From assembly GCA_004794785.1 (NCBI GenBank), contig SJOL01001578.1:436336-500335 (forward strand): a DNA stretch of 64,000 nt, read 5' to 3'. The position numbers and the translations under genes are program-made. Source of the DNA: Opisthorchis felineus (Eukaryota; Platyhelminthes; Trematoda; Opisthorchiida; Opisthorchiidae). Positions 1 to 15,000 of the stretch are shown in pieces. Below the pieces are notes generated by a model. It saw only the letters and a program-made list of their open reading frames with translations. It made no database searches and had not been told where the DNA came from. The first letter of the stretch is position 1. Each line of letters begins with the position of its first letter.

Positions 1-3000
1 CAGCCTAGAATTCCGGATTGATTCTAACATAGCCGCGAAAACCCCGCCTATAAATTTTAAAAAATAGCCAACAATGGTGGCCAATTACTGAGAAAAATTA
101 ACCTGGCAAACCACGATGAATAAACTCACAAATCAACTAGTTTTTTTTATTTAACCCACTGAGGAGCAAAGAAGCACAGGATGACTGGTAGTTGCACCAA
201 AACGAAAACATTTAGTTGATTAGTTCTTGCTGGTTGTCATAGGATTCGGATCTAGTGGAACCTCTCCGTACTGTATGGAGAGGAACATATCACACGGAAA
301 AAATTGATAAGTGTGTTCATGAGGCCTTATATTCGTTCAGAAGCGTGCTCCATCGGTAACACTGTGTACATTATACCCTCCCGGGAATTAAACTCACGCT
401 GTGACAATGGGCGCTCTAATATATACCAGTAGGTCATTAACTAACAGACTACGAATTATAGAGCGGTCAGCAATGAAATAATTCCTGGATAGCTCTACAA
501 GGTGAACATGACACTGCCTCCCATAATGAAGAGCGCACACGCACTTCACAGTTTTCAGCTTGTCAGGTTTAGTCGAAAAAAGCGGTTTTCTGCATGAGTC
601 AGTATGGTTACATTTTGCATGCCGAATTGCTATTTGCTTTACAGAAAAGGTCTTATCGCAGGCTTTAGGAGAGAAAGTTCTCAATTTTCACTTTGGGCTG
701 TTGTTCGTTTGCGGTCTTCTCTCTGACTTTCTGTATGCAAACCCATCGGTGTAAGAATTCCCACTTCATTTGTAAGAAATGTGAAAATGCGCGAAAAGCT
801 TTTAGTGTAAAAAACTTCCTTCTTATTTTCAATCTGTTGGTGGTAACGAAGTGTGTCGACAGACTATACCAAACAGGAATTACTAGAAACCTATGGACAT
901 TCTCGTCCTACTTTCATTCATAACCTACAAGCTTAGTTCCATCAGTTCACATTGATTACTGGCTTCAAAATCCACATTAAAACCACTGGTTTGCATTATT
1001 TCTTCAGCATCTGAGTAAATGGTATCGAAGTTACCCAAACTGATAAAAGTAGGAGTGGATCTCTAAAAGTTCGCCATCCCGCACACAAACTCAGCACATC
1101 CACTTTTTATATGAATGTTGCTCAGCCGTGACTTGACTATCGGTGGAAATCTGACTAAAACTTAAACGACAGAGGTGGGATATGTTGTAGTCGCGATCGA
1201 ATATCAACTAAATTTACCTGTATAATAGGATATTAGGTTATGAGCTATGTGGATCAGAAACCGAGGATTCCTTTCTAGTTTGCTTCATCATACCGGTACT
1301 TATTCTGGACTAAAAGCGATGCGACTAGCTTATTCGACCATACGTCAGCAGTTTTTCATAGCCATCTGTATTCGGATTGTCCCGTAACCTCTGTCGCCTT
1401 TGCCACACGATAGCAACATACCGCTCGATAATTCTGTAAGCGGATGAAATTTGTCCTATGTGCCAGGTCACTTGTTGTCTCACTCAACATACCGTCCTAT
1501 AATGGAAGTCAATCAGTGCCAAAATGTCGATAAGCTCTGTAAAGCTGTTTCACCCATATTAGAAATCATCGACAGTGCACATCTCGGGGATTTCCAGGAA
1601 GTTTCATGTCTGGTCTGTTTGGTTTTCCCTTACCCGATCATAACCTAGACGTTTTTAACGAACCTGATAGTGGAGTTTGTGGATGCTTTATTTTACACAA
1701 ACATTATGCTAAATGACGTTCCAGAAACCAACCAAAATCAACCTTCATCCAACTCCAACCTATGGTTATAGTCTTCTGTAGTAATCAGCGCAATACTAGA
1801 GTAAGGAAGGAAACTCTTCGCTGCGGAGTTGTTCATTAGAAAAACGCCAACTAAACGGTTACAGACTATTGGACAGGAAGGTTAAACTCTCATTCGCACG
1901 TTGTTTTCAAAAACGGAATATCCATCTTCTTCTCGAACGCGTCTTCTTGAAATCTCCTAAATATTCATTGACTATCGCACAATTGCAAGCAAAAACTGCA
2001 AAGTAGTTCCACAAATTCCGTAATAAATCCCACCTTCCATTAGATCAAGGCGAAGTTACAAGAACACACATACTACTCGCATGCCTCATCAGTAGTACCC
2101 ACCGTTACACTAGTACTACAGTACTACTACAGCACTACTACAGCACTACTACTTTATGTTCTTACGACAAGTGTGCCTTCCATCCTGTATCCACTGAATG
2201 GTGTTGTAGCAGATCATAAGGCTAGCTGAATCACAGCTACTGCACAAGCTGCAAGTTTACATTTACCTCCTGTGACTGCCAAAGCAGAAGAAACATCGTC
2301 TAAGAAGCATGGAATTGCCGAAAACCAGTATATGGAGAAATTAGAGTAGATCCAACTGGATTGAATTAAAAGACATCGGAAGCAAAGGTTCCTTTAATGG
2401 CACTAAAATTATATCTGGCACGCAACGCACACAACGGCAATAATGAAATAAAACGAAACACTTCGTGAAGCTGATGTAAGGCTAATAAGCATAAACAACG
2501 AAACCTCGCGCAACATCAAGCTCCATCTCAACTTTAAATCTAGAGACAGATTTCTATTGTGCAGCGGATGAAGCGTATATGTTTCTGATGAACAGTGTAT
2601 GAAATAAGAATCTCTGAATGGATCATCCAAGTTTACACTGAGTTTATCTGACAAGGAAGCTAGCTCGGTCTTTATCACGCGGTACTCATAGGGTTTCTCA
2701 GATTTCTTAAACACCCCAGCTAGTGAGCAAGAAGTTATGTGAAGAAAATATTTCCCGATACCTTTAATATCGTTCCGACTGAAACACGAGGCAGCCTGTG
2801 AATAGTGCAATGGGGTGAAGAATATCATGAAAGATGGATTCGGTTTAGTTTCTCGTTAACACCGAAATGATTAGCAAACCACTGGATCTCGCCACACAAA
2901 ATCTGCATTCATCCAAACGTTGGACCTGTAAGTACACCTTACTCGATGTTTCGGCTCTTTGTTGCACGAATATGTGTTTCAGGTAACAAATATCCATGGG

Positions 3001-6000
3001 CAACCTTATGTACTGTAGTCCGAATGTTTTTCCTGCCGAATAAGTGGGTCACTCTGATGCAGGTTCTAAATAATATTGAGAACTCAACGTTTAGCAAGTC
3101 AAATATGCGGGTGCCTTTCTCATTACCGGCCAGAGAACAGGGTCACTGTCGCAAAGTCAACATGTTATTACTGCTTTGTTTTCAGTGAATTAGCAATATA
3201 CACAAAGCCTATTGGAGAAATTATCGATTGACATTTTGCATAGAGCACGTGATTGGTTTATGAGGGTTCACGGTGATGGATACATGGACAGGTGAATGAA
3301 GCGATGAACTCGTTTTCGGAACACGCTCAATTATTAACAAGAACCTGCCTGCTGTTAAAAAGCAAATAAGAAGGAAATATAAGAATAAGGAGGTAATTTT
3401 TTGCTACTTTTGGAAACGTTCTGATAAAAATGCATGGGTTTTTCTCTTCTGCAGACTGCGACTTCCTCAGGCACTGTTTTCTCAGTACTATGAGTCCTGT
3501 CTGTAGGATTTATTTACTTATGAAAAAACGCGGTACTGGAGCAAAATAGTCTCTGAATAACCTATAAAGGATGGAGCTCTAACTACTGCAAACCGTTTTC
3601 CAAGTTGATAGAAAGTACTTCGCTGAAACTGTTACTCGGAGTAACGAGTTGCCAGGGTGTTCCCCGTCAATTCCAAGAATTTCCGTCATTCCATCCGGAA
3701 TATGATGTAACGTCCGCCTATGTTGCATTTAAGAAGCTGTTGGGTCATCAAATCCGGTTGTCACGCTGAGACAGAACTCTCCAAATAACCTTATTTTAAT
3801 AAAATATCTACGCTTTCCACATGGGATAGTTTTGAAAGTACAATAACGCTGGGAGGGGGATCCCGATCGAAATCGTCCCCTTTGATGAGGTCTAATTACA
3901 GACGGACTCCGACTTTTATGACAACTAAATGTGGATCCAATTTCATGTTTTGCTAACAACATGTAATCTATGTTTGGTCTCGATGAGATTATTTCCCTAT
4001 TCACTTTATTCTGTGACTTTATTCCACTACACACACTCCACAATGTCACCACGGTGACCCATGATTTTTACCTACCATTGTTCATTTCCACTCCTTAGTA
4101 GGGACGAACCTACCCTGGCTCAGCTAGTTACTGTAAAAAGTTAACTGTTGAATTTAGGTGAACAAGCTGGTAGGTGTATCATGCGACATACTGTGATGAC
4201 TAAATGAAGAATTACTACAGCTAAAAGTAGTTTGAGTGATGATGCGGACGGAATACCCTCCGAAGTACTGCACAAGCTTTTGGATAGTAAGTAACAGAAG
4301 CGTTTGTTCAGGTGTCTACTACGGGTGGTGTTCACTGGCAACACTGAGTCTTAGGATCGACAATCCATTTGCATTAGTAGAAGAACCGATCGCGGTTCTT
4401 TGCCATTGTGGCTCGGGTAAGATAGAATATTAAGAGATTTAGTTTCAGATTTTAGGCTGAAATTTTTCTCTGAGGTTTAGTGGCATATAGAATGCCACCA
4501 AACTAAATATGCTAAAAGAAGCAGTCCATATCTGTTTTCGCCATTTCATCGGGATGCTTGAAAGACCAAGCATACCCAAGACGCGGATGTTCGGAAAAGC
4601 TGAGAGATGACTGCTGATGGCTATATCTATCCAAAAACCCGGTTTGTCGAATTTGAAAAGGCTAGGTAACAATATAAGCGCCAAGAGGATTGAACAAATA
4701 TATCAGGCTGCCCCTCACTTGACTGACATCCATTGTCAAGAACATTTTGATTTTTACATGACAGATGGTCAAGTATGATATCATGAGACCTCAGGAAAAA
4801 AAGAGCTTTCACAAGCGAAGCCACCGACGTGGTTGTGCGCCAATTTGCACGGAAAAACACTCATTCGACAATATCCGACGAAAACCCTACGGCAAATTCA
4901 TACGAAACATCACTGAACTACCATCCTCAATATTTTGGTAAATTATGTGAATATTTTGTTTTCAACATAATAACACAATCCACGAATGCTTATCCCAAAG
5001 AATCGTGGTGACTATGCCACAATGTAAAAAATGTTAGGATCTACATCCTACGTCTTAGAAGTGAACTCCGTTTGGAAGGTTTGATGGCGAACGGCTGGGC
5101 AAATACGTGGAGCTTATATCGCCTCCCATATAACTGGGGATTTAAAGCTGAAGATCAAAAAGGAATAGAACAAGCCAGAATGGAAGGTTTTAATGAATGT
5201 CACGGGATGTAGGCCCAAACAGTGTACTTCAATAAAAAAGAATAGCGGCTGCTTTTGCTCGCTCTACTAATTCAATGGCCGTTAAAAATCCTTTTGCTGG
5301 CCCTAGTCTATAGAAACAGCCGTTGCGCATGCAACACCCTGAAAAAGCGTCGGTGTATTTTTCTTCAAGCAAGTGGTGGGTTATGTTCACAGCTGCAAAA
5401 GATTCGTTTTTATAAATGAATGCCACGTTTGCGAACGGTGCCCTTCGCGGAGAGAATTGCCTTTGCTGGTGTAATACCGAAGTGCTTGAACATTGCCAAC
5501 TGACCAGTTAGGATAACATAGTTTCAGAGCGAAGAAGTCTTTTCGGAATACTGATTCTCAGGTTTCGTACAAAAGGCGCATATCACGCATAAGTCAATCA
5601 AGAAAAAAGGAAGCACATTATCCACCAGTGTGCCAAAGAACATCCGCATCATAGGTCATTGATACCGACCAGTCTCGGTCAAACTGGCCGGATGATAGAG
5701 ATAATGTGGCTCAATTTTAGTCATCGACTGATAGGCTGGAAACTTGAGCAAACTCTTGATTATGGTCAGGCCAGTGCAACGATATAATAACTTTTGCTTA
5801 CAGACAGTGGGATAGTAGAGACCAATGGAAGCGGCCACAGCCGGACCTAATAACTTCCGTTCGTTACCCATAAATCTTTACGGCTTAATTGGTGTAAAAA
5901 CTGGAAGGCGAATTCCAATTTGACAGTTATCTGAGGCACTAAGATGATCAATAGTGGCGTTTTTAGTTTTTCTGTATCCTTCTAACCAGCACGCCTGTTT

Positions 6001-9000
6001 ATGCTAAATGGGTTGAAAGATCATCTGTCACCTGATAAGTGTGATCCTCTCTTGCACCGTTGAATATGCTGTGATAAGTAGATAAGTGGCATGTAAGTAA
6101 ATCACAAGATGTATCAAGATGCTGCAGCTACCTGATATATCTGATACGTTCCAGTTTGGGCGGTAGAAATAGCAGTACAATAGTGGCCGTAAAGAGAAGT
6201 GTCTGCAACCAAATATGCATTCCACCGATGGCAACAATGTTTTATTCACCTGCTTGACAATATAACAGACGAGGATGTGAGATAGGAATGTGAAATATCA
6301 TTAAATTAAATGAAGTTTGGCTGATTCCTAACAGCGAGCGCTTCATGGAGGAGGAAACACTTGTCTCATCCCGATAGATTTCCATTCGATAGAAAATCCC
6401 TTAAATCTTTTTGGATGTCTACTGCGGGGGTCATTATTGTTCCATGATACGTAGTATGTGGTTGAGCTGTTCAGTAAGCTTGGTAAAATTGATATACATA
6501 TCCCATCAATAACCTAGAGGACTGCATAAGACATTACAATCCTATCACTGTTTTCCGTTAAGTGAATTTTCAAACTTGTTGGAAAGCGGATATTGCAAGA
6601 AAACGCTGTTTGAACGCGGACTGGGGAAACAAGAACCTAAAAGACACTTCGGGAGGGGCATGGTGGCAAAAACTTGGCTGCATTAAAATTCGGGAACTCG
6701 CTATCCTGAGGCGTATCTCCGGACTTCCCTGCAGATATGTTTAACGCCAGCAAGGTAAGTAATCGAACAAATCGAAAGTCCCAGAATTAAGGGTCCACTA
6801 ACTGAACATGTATTATTTCAAACTGCAAAAAGAAGTCACTACTTAGAGCTTGCATTAGTGTGCATCTCTTACAGTGGTAGTTGTTTTAACATTGCAGTTC
6901 TGTTTCAGCAGTGTAATCATGGCTAATGCTAATATACATTATTCTCAGTTCTGGTTACCGAGCAACGATCTGATTAGCTGAATGACAAAACCGAAGTGTT
7001 TGGCAATGATTCAGGCATGTTTGATGATTTAGAGACCACTATTCTACCGAATACCATTTGGTGGAAAACGGAGATGAGTTTGGTAAATAGCCTGTAGCAC
7101 ATATAAGCATGTTCCAAACATGCAAGTGGAGAAATCAGCTACAGAATAGATCTTCACTAATTACCTCGCTATTTTGAATGTGCAACTGGCCCAGTTCACA
7201 GACGTGAGGATGTCGCATAGTCGTGGGCTGTATTGCCACGAACAACATGTATGTGAATTTAATTAGCTGTTTCATGAACCAAAAGATAGTACTGGGAAGA
7301 ATGGCCATGTTTTGAGATGAGAGGTTTGTTAGAAGTTTTGGCTGTTAGTTCCGCAAGTTTCCTTTCAAAACGGATCTTAAGGTGCGAATGACACAAATAT
7401 AATCGTTCGCAAACAATGGACGGTTAGTAGAAACCCTTTAACTGGTCTTGATGGGTTTGGTGGTGTTATTTGCTTAGACGCTACTTAACTAACTCCACAA
7501 GCAAATACCATTGCACAAAACGTGAAGCTGTTCAACTGTTCAACAGCTCCAGAAACTAGGGCGGAACTCCACCACATGCCCAAACTGTGGGACACTGCGT
7601 CGGATACAATCACGTTAGTGTGTTATATTTCGCGCCTCCTTCCTAAGGACAACAAGTATATGTTGGGGCTCTCGCTATCAATACACATTATGACCGTATT
7701 GAGTACAGTGACAAAGAACATGTGCCTGCCATTTGAAGAGCTTTGGTAAACACAGTCACCGGTAAAGCCACATCATCAACGCGCGCACAATGGTGAAGTG
7801 ATTTGATCAGCCAACGTCGCAACCAAATCGCCCTACTCAAAGAAAAACCAATGACTATCACTCATCAACTCAGAATTTTAAATATTCTTTCCTCAATCCC
7901 TCTGCCGCCGTCTCATTACCTAAGAGGCCCTGCTTCTGATGTGTTTTACGAATCACAGTAGAACATAAATCATCGGCAAATTAGCTATCACCCCTATTTC
8001 AAATGAAATGCAATACAACTGTGCACCTCTTGTTTATCCCGTAACGGTATTCGCCTTCTGCGCCACAGCTGAAAACAGCTGACGGCAAATATTTGTATCC
8101 TGGACCAAATTGGGTATATTCGCAAGGTCTGATGACAGAAGTGTAATGCGTTGACCATGGTCACCTTTTTGTTTTGGTTCAACAGAAGCCCGGGTTAGTC
8201 TTTTTAATCTCTGACAAAGAACGAAATATTTCCACCTAAGGAGGAAGATTTCGTCCTCTGCACTACGGAGGTGAAAAAAATAGTTTTTCCAAATTATTTT
8301 GGCTTTAATGAGGTTTTAACGCCACACGACTGATGGACAGTTTGAAAAATGCTCGGGTTTTCCTTCCGGGAAAAAAGACTACAATCCATAACTCCATGCA
8401 ACAGTACCCAGTGGTGGGTTATTATTCAAGGCAGACGACAATGGTCTTGCCCTACCGGTGTCGTACAACGAGACGGCTAGCCGCAGTATGCAGCCAACAA
8501 GCTCCCTACCACATTTTATCTGGAATAGGTAGATTCGCCAAACTCGAGCACACTTAGTCTTTATTATCGAATACGCTGAGACCAGTGACTAGTTGTGAAA
8601 TATTACATGTATGTACACGGATTGTCAAGCTGCCCAGAGAAGCGCCCTGCTGATCAAGGTTAAGTGTGAATAAAGAGTACAATGAAGAAGGAAAACAGTA
8701 TAGCTGCATGTTTTCACAACAGAATTAGCGAAAATTTCACCCTCTATGTTTAAGGCTAAATTATGTGGCACTAGAGATGAAAAAATCTTCAGAGCAGCTG
8801 GTAGTCGCGTTCACCGAGCGTAAAAATGTCTCCTTATCTAAATTTATTCCGCAAGACGTTGAAAAACTCCGGTTTGGATGTGACAGCTAGCAGATTTGAG
8901 ACAATCGTCAACGCTCAAGAACTTACGCGCATGCGAATGGGGGTTCTTTATCAACTTCGCTGTCCCATTTACTGAGGGCATCTCCCCAAGTGGGACTCCT

Positions 9001-12000
9001 AAAATAAAGACCATCATGCACGTTAGAACCATTTTCCAGTAACCTCTAATTTTATAATCAGAAAGGAAACCATTGTGTGGAAAGGTAACCAAACTTTAAG
9101 GTACACCATTTTTCATGCAAAACAGGTATTATCGCGTTTTAACACTTGTTAATAAACTCTGCTTACTCCAATGGTAATTGTTTTATGAGCAACTACCTTC
9201 GCTTTCAAATTTCCATAAAGGCAGGACACCCAACACATGCATGTTGTGTATCGTTGTATTGTCAGTGGGGTGTCTTTTTGTTCGTCTCCAGCATCTGTCA
9301 TCTGCACATGTGAACACACCTAAATGAGACTGTGGGTTATAGCACAAATTTTACGGTTTCTGCAGTAGATCGATATCACGCGACACCAAATACCGATTTA
9401 ATGGGCGCCCAGTGGTGCCTCTCTGGATGGTGAAACCGAACATGACAACCAGGTAGTCTCTGTGCCCTCTGGTAAATACAGTCAAACGCCCACAGCAAGT
9501 TCCATTAGTGTACTGTCAATGGAAAATCCATGGCTAAAGCGGTAATACCGAATTTGTTTGAATAAGGCTAGAGAGTCGGGGACTTTGTTATACCATGAAG
9601 TGGAAAGTGTTGGAGTAAAGAAAGGGCACAAGGACGTGTTTTCCAGATAATCAGTTGCTGATCAAATTTATACGTAAGAAAACCGAAAGGTGACACGAGA
9701 AGCATGATCTACCACAAACAGTCAGGGCAGCTGCGATCCAACGATGTGACGATCCAACGTCCCCTCAAGTAGCTCAAAACATTTAAGCTTACCATGACGG
9801 CTCATGCATCACAGCACTCAGCTTTTGTTAGCATATGACACTGAATGGATCGACAACGACTATCTCTCAAAGCGAGACCAGGTCCAATAGGTTAGAAGAA
9901 TTATGGTGAACGACTGGTGGACTTATTGCCGGGCAACCTTTTACCTTTGAGGTAAAAGCTTTGCCAAACCAAGGAATAAGTTGGCAGTTGAATGAGTTGC
10001 ATAGTGATTGGAAAATCGATTGGCAGAGCTTCCTACACTATCCAATTAAATCAGTTTTGAATGTCAGTTTAAAGTACCACGAACAATGGGTCAGGTTGGG
10101 AGAAGATGAACATCAAATTAGGCCGGGTTTCCTCCAGTTCAGAACATTGCAATAAATGATTCCCCTCGATGTTTCCACAAAAAAGCCGTTGATTTATGTG
10201 GATTAGAAAGCGCTAGGAAAATTGGTTGGGAGGTGGATGGTTACGAGGATTTTGTGGGTTTCCATTTCTTGGTCCAAAACACTTCTGCGGATGATTATTT
10301 TTATCTGATAAACATATACCACCACGTGTCAACTCGGATTAACTAGGGGGACACCCACAGCACGTTTGTCACTTATATGCAATCCATTCTATTCGCACTG
10401 TGATATTTGGCGATTTCCAAAATTTTTTGAAATAATGAATCCTCGATCGGTTCAAAGATCTTGCAAACCACTGAGACCAGATGTTATTCAGAGCTGCAAG
10501 GCATATTTCTGTAGCACTCCGCATCGTAAGCACCAGAGTAAGCAAATCTTAGATAACATTTGCAATGCGATTTTCGCAGTTTATTCACAGCCTACCGGTG
10601 AATAAACCAGTAACTAGGAGCGCACTCCTTGGTACATACACATGTTGACTATTCTGACGAATTCTGTGCCTATCAATATACCTACTCGGTCGGCAACTAT
10701 TCCCAAACGTAGCTACGATTAGAAGCATTATAATAGGAAATCCGCGCCGAATAATTACACTGTAAAGCTTCTCAATGACTAAGCAGCCGATCTAGTCAGA
10801 TGGCTGAGGTAGTTGCCTAAAGCGTGAAGGCATATAACGCTGATAAAGCTTTTCACACCAGCTCTACAGTGATGCGTCAAGATCCGTCAAAGGTTTTGAA
10901 AGCTGCCCACTGTTGAGAGTCAGCGGTCTTTGTCTGTGCATCTGCATCATAATCCGACGAACCGACTGCACCAGATAACTTTGTTGTATTGTCTGTAGAT
11001 ATGCCACATTTTGGGGAAGCTTGCAGCCTCCAAGAAGGCATAAATTTTGTCCAGTGACCGGTCATCGTAGAGCCCTTCTGTAATCAGTCCAAGCCGTAGC
11101 TGCGACGATGGAATTTTTGTTAATCACTTGTGGTAAGTCAGTTTTTATCCTGAACTATTCGTTTCCCCACGTTCTGTTAAGTGAGTTGCCTATGCTGTTA
11201 CCCCTGGACGTAGTGTTCTAACTCTGTTGTTAGGAAGCGTTTGATTAAGAAGTCACTGGTCATCCTCATGGTTAACTTAGCCGCGATAACCATAGCAGCT
11301 TTATTCCTAATTTTAATGCCACACAAAATCCAGAGCGGTTTAACATAACTTAAACTCCTAAAATCGCTCGGATAATTCGAGGAAACAAACAATTAAACAT
11401 GGGGGATTCAAGAATGCACTGTGGAACGAAAGCAGACATTATCAGACGAGCACTTATTGCAACACTGGGGATAGTGCAAAGTAGTTTCTTGGGTAACCAG
11501 TAGTTGCATGAAATATGGAACGAAAACGTAGCTAAAAAATGGAGGGTTTATCTAACGGAAATCTGGTATCACGGTATACACGCAATTTGTCTTGTTATCA
11601 GCTAATGCGCAAAATCCATCTTACTTTGCTCAGTTAACTCCAATGGATCCATGGTGTTGTAGAACGTCACACATGTATTTCGTGACGTTTTCTACAGCCG
11701 TCCAAAATCTGATCCTCCATTTAGCCTGTTTTACCTGAAATACAGTTGGACTCTAGTCTTTTATAGGCATTAGCTACTCGTCAGTGTTAGAACGAGAGCT
11801 TTGAGTTGAGATTTCTTTGATAGCTTGATGTGTAGGGGGTGGTAAACTTAAAAAGCTTGGGAATCTTAGTCATTTTGTTCCTAAAAGCAGAATTTTTTCT
11901 CAATAACCTCTCTCGACCTTGTTTCTGCGGAAGTAGTAAACTCTAACTTGGAATGCACAGGATGATATCTTTCGTGAAGCCCTATGGCATCACTGCCCGA

Positions 12001-15000
12001 CACTGAGGATACTCGTACCCACCACAAATTTACGAGCATAGGGTTGCTTTCCACAAGTTCGTGAGAATGTAGGCTAGAAGTCGATTACGCTAGTTTCCTA
12101 CATACATATGCTTCACGCAGACCAAATAAGTCACTCACGGAAAACAGACCTCCTTCAAATGTATCAATCTAATTGCCTCTTTCCTGTAGCGAGTGACATC
12201 TCATGCACAAGGGCTAGTGAACGAGGTTCAAGAAAAAAGGGCACGTCAGCGGAAGGCAAGGGGTGGATGTTCGATACAATACTTATTTGTAACACACGCA
12301 TAAATTCGAAGCGCACATGATGAGATACCGATATGTGTGGTACATCACTGATGCATAAAAAGCATCAAGTTTATGCGGAGACGGCGATAAAACCCTAAAA
12401 TGCACATTCACATGCGTTGTAACAAATGCCACACGTATCCCTAGGTAAACCGACTACAGATGATTGAACGCAACGCAACCAGCATAGGGTTAGTGAAGTT
12501 ATTCAAGTTGATCCCGTAGTGCGTCAAACGAAAGATGGACCACCAGAACGTTAACGCATGAAACTAACACAACATCTCGGTGTGTATGCCGTCGAGGGGA
12601 TAGAGGCGGCCTGTTCAGTCCCCGTAGCCAATTAAGCCTTTTAGATAACCGATACACACACGAAAGTAGCCTGATAGTCACTGATACTTTTTTATCGCCC
12701 TGTGTTTTGCACTACTGACACTGCTGTTGTGAGTTTTTTTTTTGATAACACTGAACTCAGTCTACAATTTCCCAACTATCCCCTTTTGACCAAGCCTACT
12801 ACACGGTTTGAACATTTCGTCTGTATGCTTTTCCGCTGCATCTCAACTATTTTGCTTCAGAACCTGTTTCGTTATTAACTCCATCGCTCGATACAACAAC
12901 CTGCACTACAAGTTTGTGATATCGACATAGGAACGCGTAAACTCGGAAGTACGACTACATATCGTCATTCTCACTGGATGCGTTCAATGGCCTCGTAATC
13001 TAGAGAAAGGGAGAACCAGTGTTTAGACTTGTAAAACAGTTCCTTAAAAAAGAGCGAATTTTCCTGGAGAACAATAGCATCTGCGAATAGGAGAGAGCTC
13101 CATGGCTGGTCGGTGCCAAGGCTTCACTTCTCAGCTCAAATGAGGAAACCTAAGGATTTTACACTAGCGCGTGGCTCACAGACAACGTCCTGTCGCCAAG
13201 TCATTAAATACGAAGTGAACATCTTCCTTGCGACTCGTCACTAAAGTTGTGAATACAAACAGAGCCAGTTCTCACAAAGGTCGCTTATTTCATCAACCCT
13301 GTGAAGAAAACTATGCGAAGAATTTCAACCTTTTGTTGCACACTGGGGTGTTAGTTGTTGAATTGCACTTACTCCTCCTGTTTTGTAAAAGGTCTCGATA
13401 TGGCCTCACAATTCCTTGAGAAGCACTAATATACAGTTGAAGCGAGCGAAGAAAGACGCCTAGTACCCAAAGCCCAACAAAATTAGCTTACAACTGTAAG
13501 GCAAACTAGGGACTCTAATCACCTCATGAAAAAGTTCCATCAGTCCCTTGATATTGTTGCTTTTCAAAAAACATTTAGTCCCAGTCAACACGGAAAATTC
13601 CGCGGCCCATTCGGAAATGCTGAAGTGTGACATGATAGCTCGATCCCTTGGTGTCACCTCACTGAACAAACTTGTGAGTGGTAGGTCCGTTTATCTTTAT
13701 GGCGGCTGATGTGAACATTTCTCATCAAGAAAAGCTGTTTGAATTACGTAATAACAAGTTTCCTTAGGGAAAATCCATTCAGAATATGTAAATCTTTGGC
13801 GAAGTATCCATATGCCAAAATTACCGACTAGAATGTAGTTTCCCTCAAAAAATTTGCGTAATCTAGCTCTAACGAGGTGTGCAATCTACTGATAAGAAAA
13901 ATAAATCATTTAGACGTAGTTAAATGGACCTGAATCGGTTTCGTGCTGACTCACTGGAAGCCCGACATCAAAAGAATTTGGACTAGACACAAGACGCAAT
14001 GCTCTGACCAAACAAGAGTTGAATGCGATTTATAAGTAGTTGACTGAAGCTCTCTTTTGGTGGTCTTAAATCTTGTGGGATTATGATAATAAAGGGTAAC
14101 CCATCCTTAGGGAGCTTAATCCAGTATTTTCGCAAGTAGTGTGCAGTATATGAGAGGGGACGCGCGTTCTACAGAGCTTGTTGCTGAATAAACTTCGTTA
14201 GGAAGGGAAGATCTAGACAGACAAAGATTGTAGAAGGGTGAGATGGAGAAAAAGCTTAGGCAGCCCTGGCACTATTGGAATTATTAAAATGTTAAATGAA
14301 GGCACAACGTGGTTAGCTTCAGCGATGAGGATCTGCTCTCTGAAGGAAATGGATCCATCGGAACATGTGTTTCAATCGACACCGAATGCCATACTGAATA
14401 CAAGAAGCTTGGTAGGATCATGTAATAAATACAAATGTGATGTTGGTTTTACCGTCATTCACCATAATACCATGCCTGCTTCTCGGTACCAACTGTCGCA
14501 AAACCTGTCAAACCAGTCGTCTGTATGTCGTTAGTCAGCGACTTAGAGATGTAGCGCATCCCACAACACTGTGACTCACTGCTCTGACCAGTAATCGAGT
14601 AGGCTCTTAATTCTATGATAACAGGCATTTTGCAACAGTAATCATAGTGTTGACGTACGAAGTCGAGGCCGGGAGCAGGTTCCTACCAGATTTCGAACGT
14701 TTTTTTAAATATACCTTGACTCCTCCACTAAAGTTTGTCTACGACCATATCATGCCAGATTAGTCACACTCTGAAATTATGGACTTCGAAGCATACTGAA
14801 GCATTTATATCATGTCTCAGTCGGTCGCTCCAAACCAGGTCGTTGGCTGCTTCCTTGTCGTGCAGCCTAACTGCACCATGTCGGTTAACATCATATCACA
14901 GCAATGCGGTATAAAGCGCTATGCATTAGCGAACCTGAAAGCCGTATTGGTCTATCCGTCCTGCTACTAAGGTGAGCCGACGGGCACCGAGTGCATTCGC

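Noticed and set aside
2409..2828. 139-codon minus-strand open frame
   Set aside because: No domain, signal or splice sites that would support a gene; its length is compatible with chance.
5656..5871. GNERKLL peptide similar to the LINE linker GNERKLF
   Set aside because: The match stops after about seven residues and nothing else of a LINE lies nearby.
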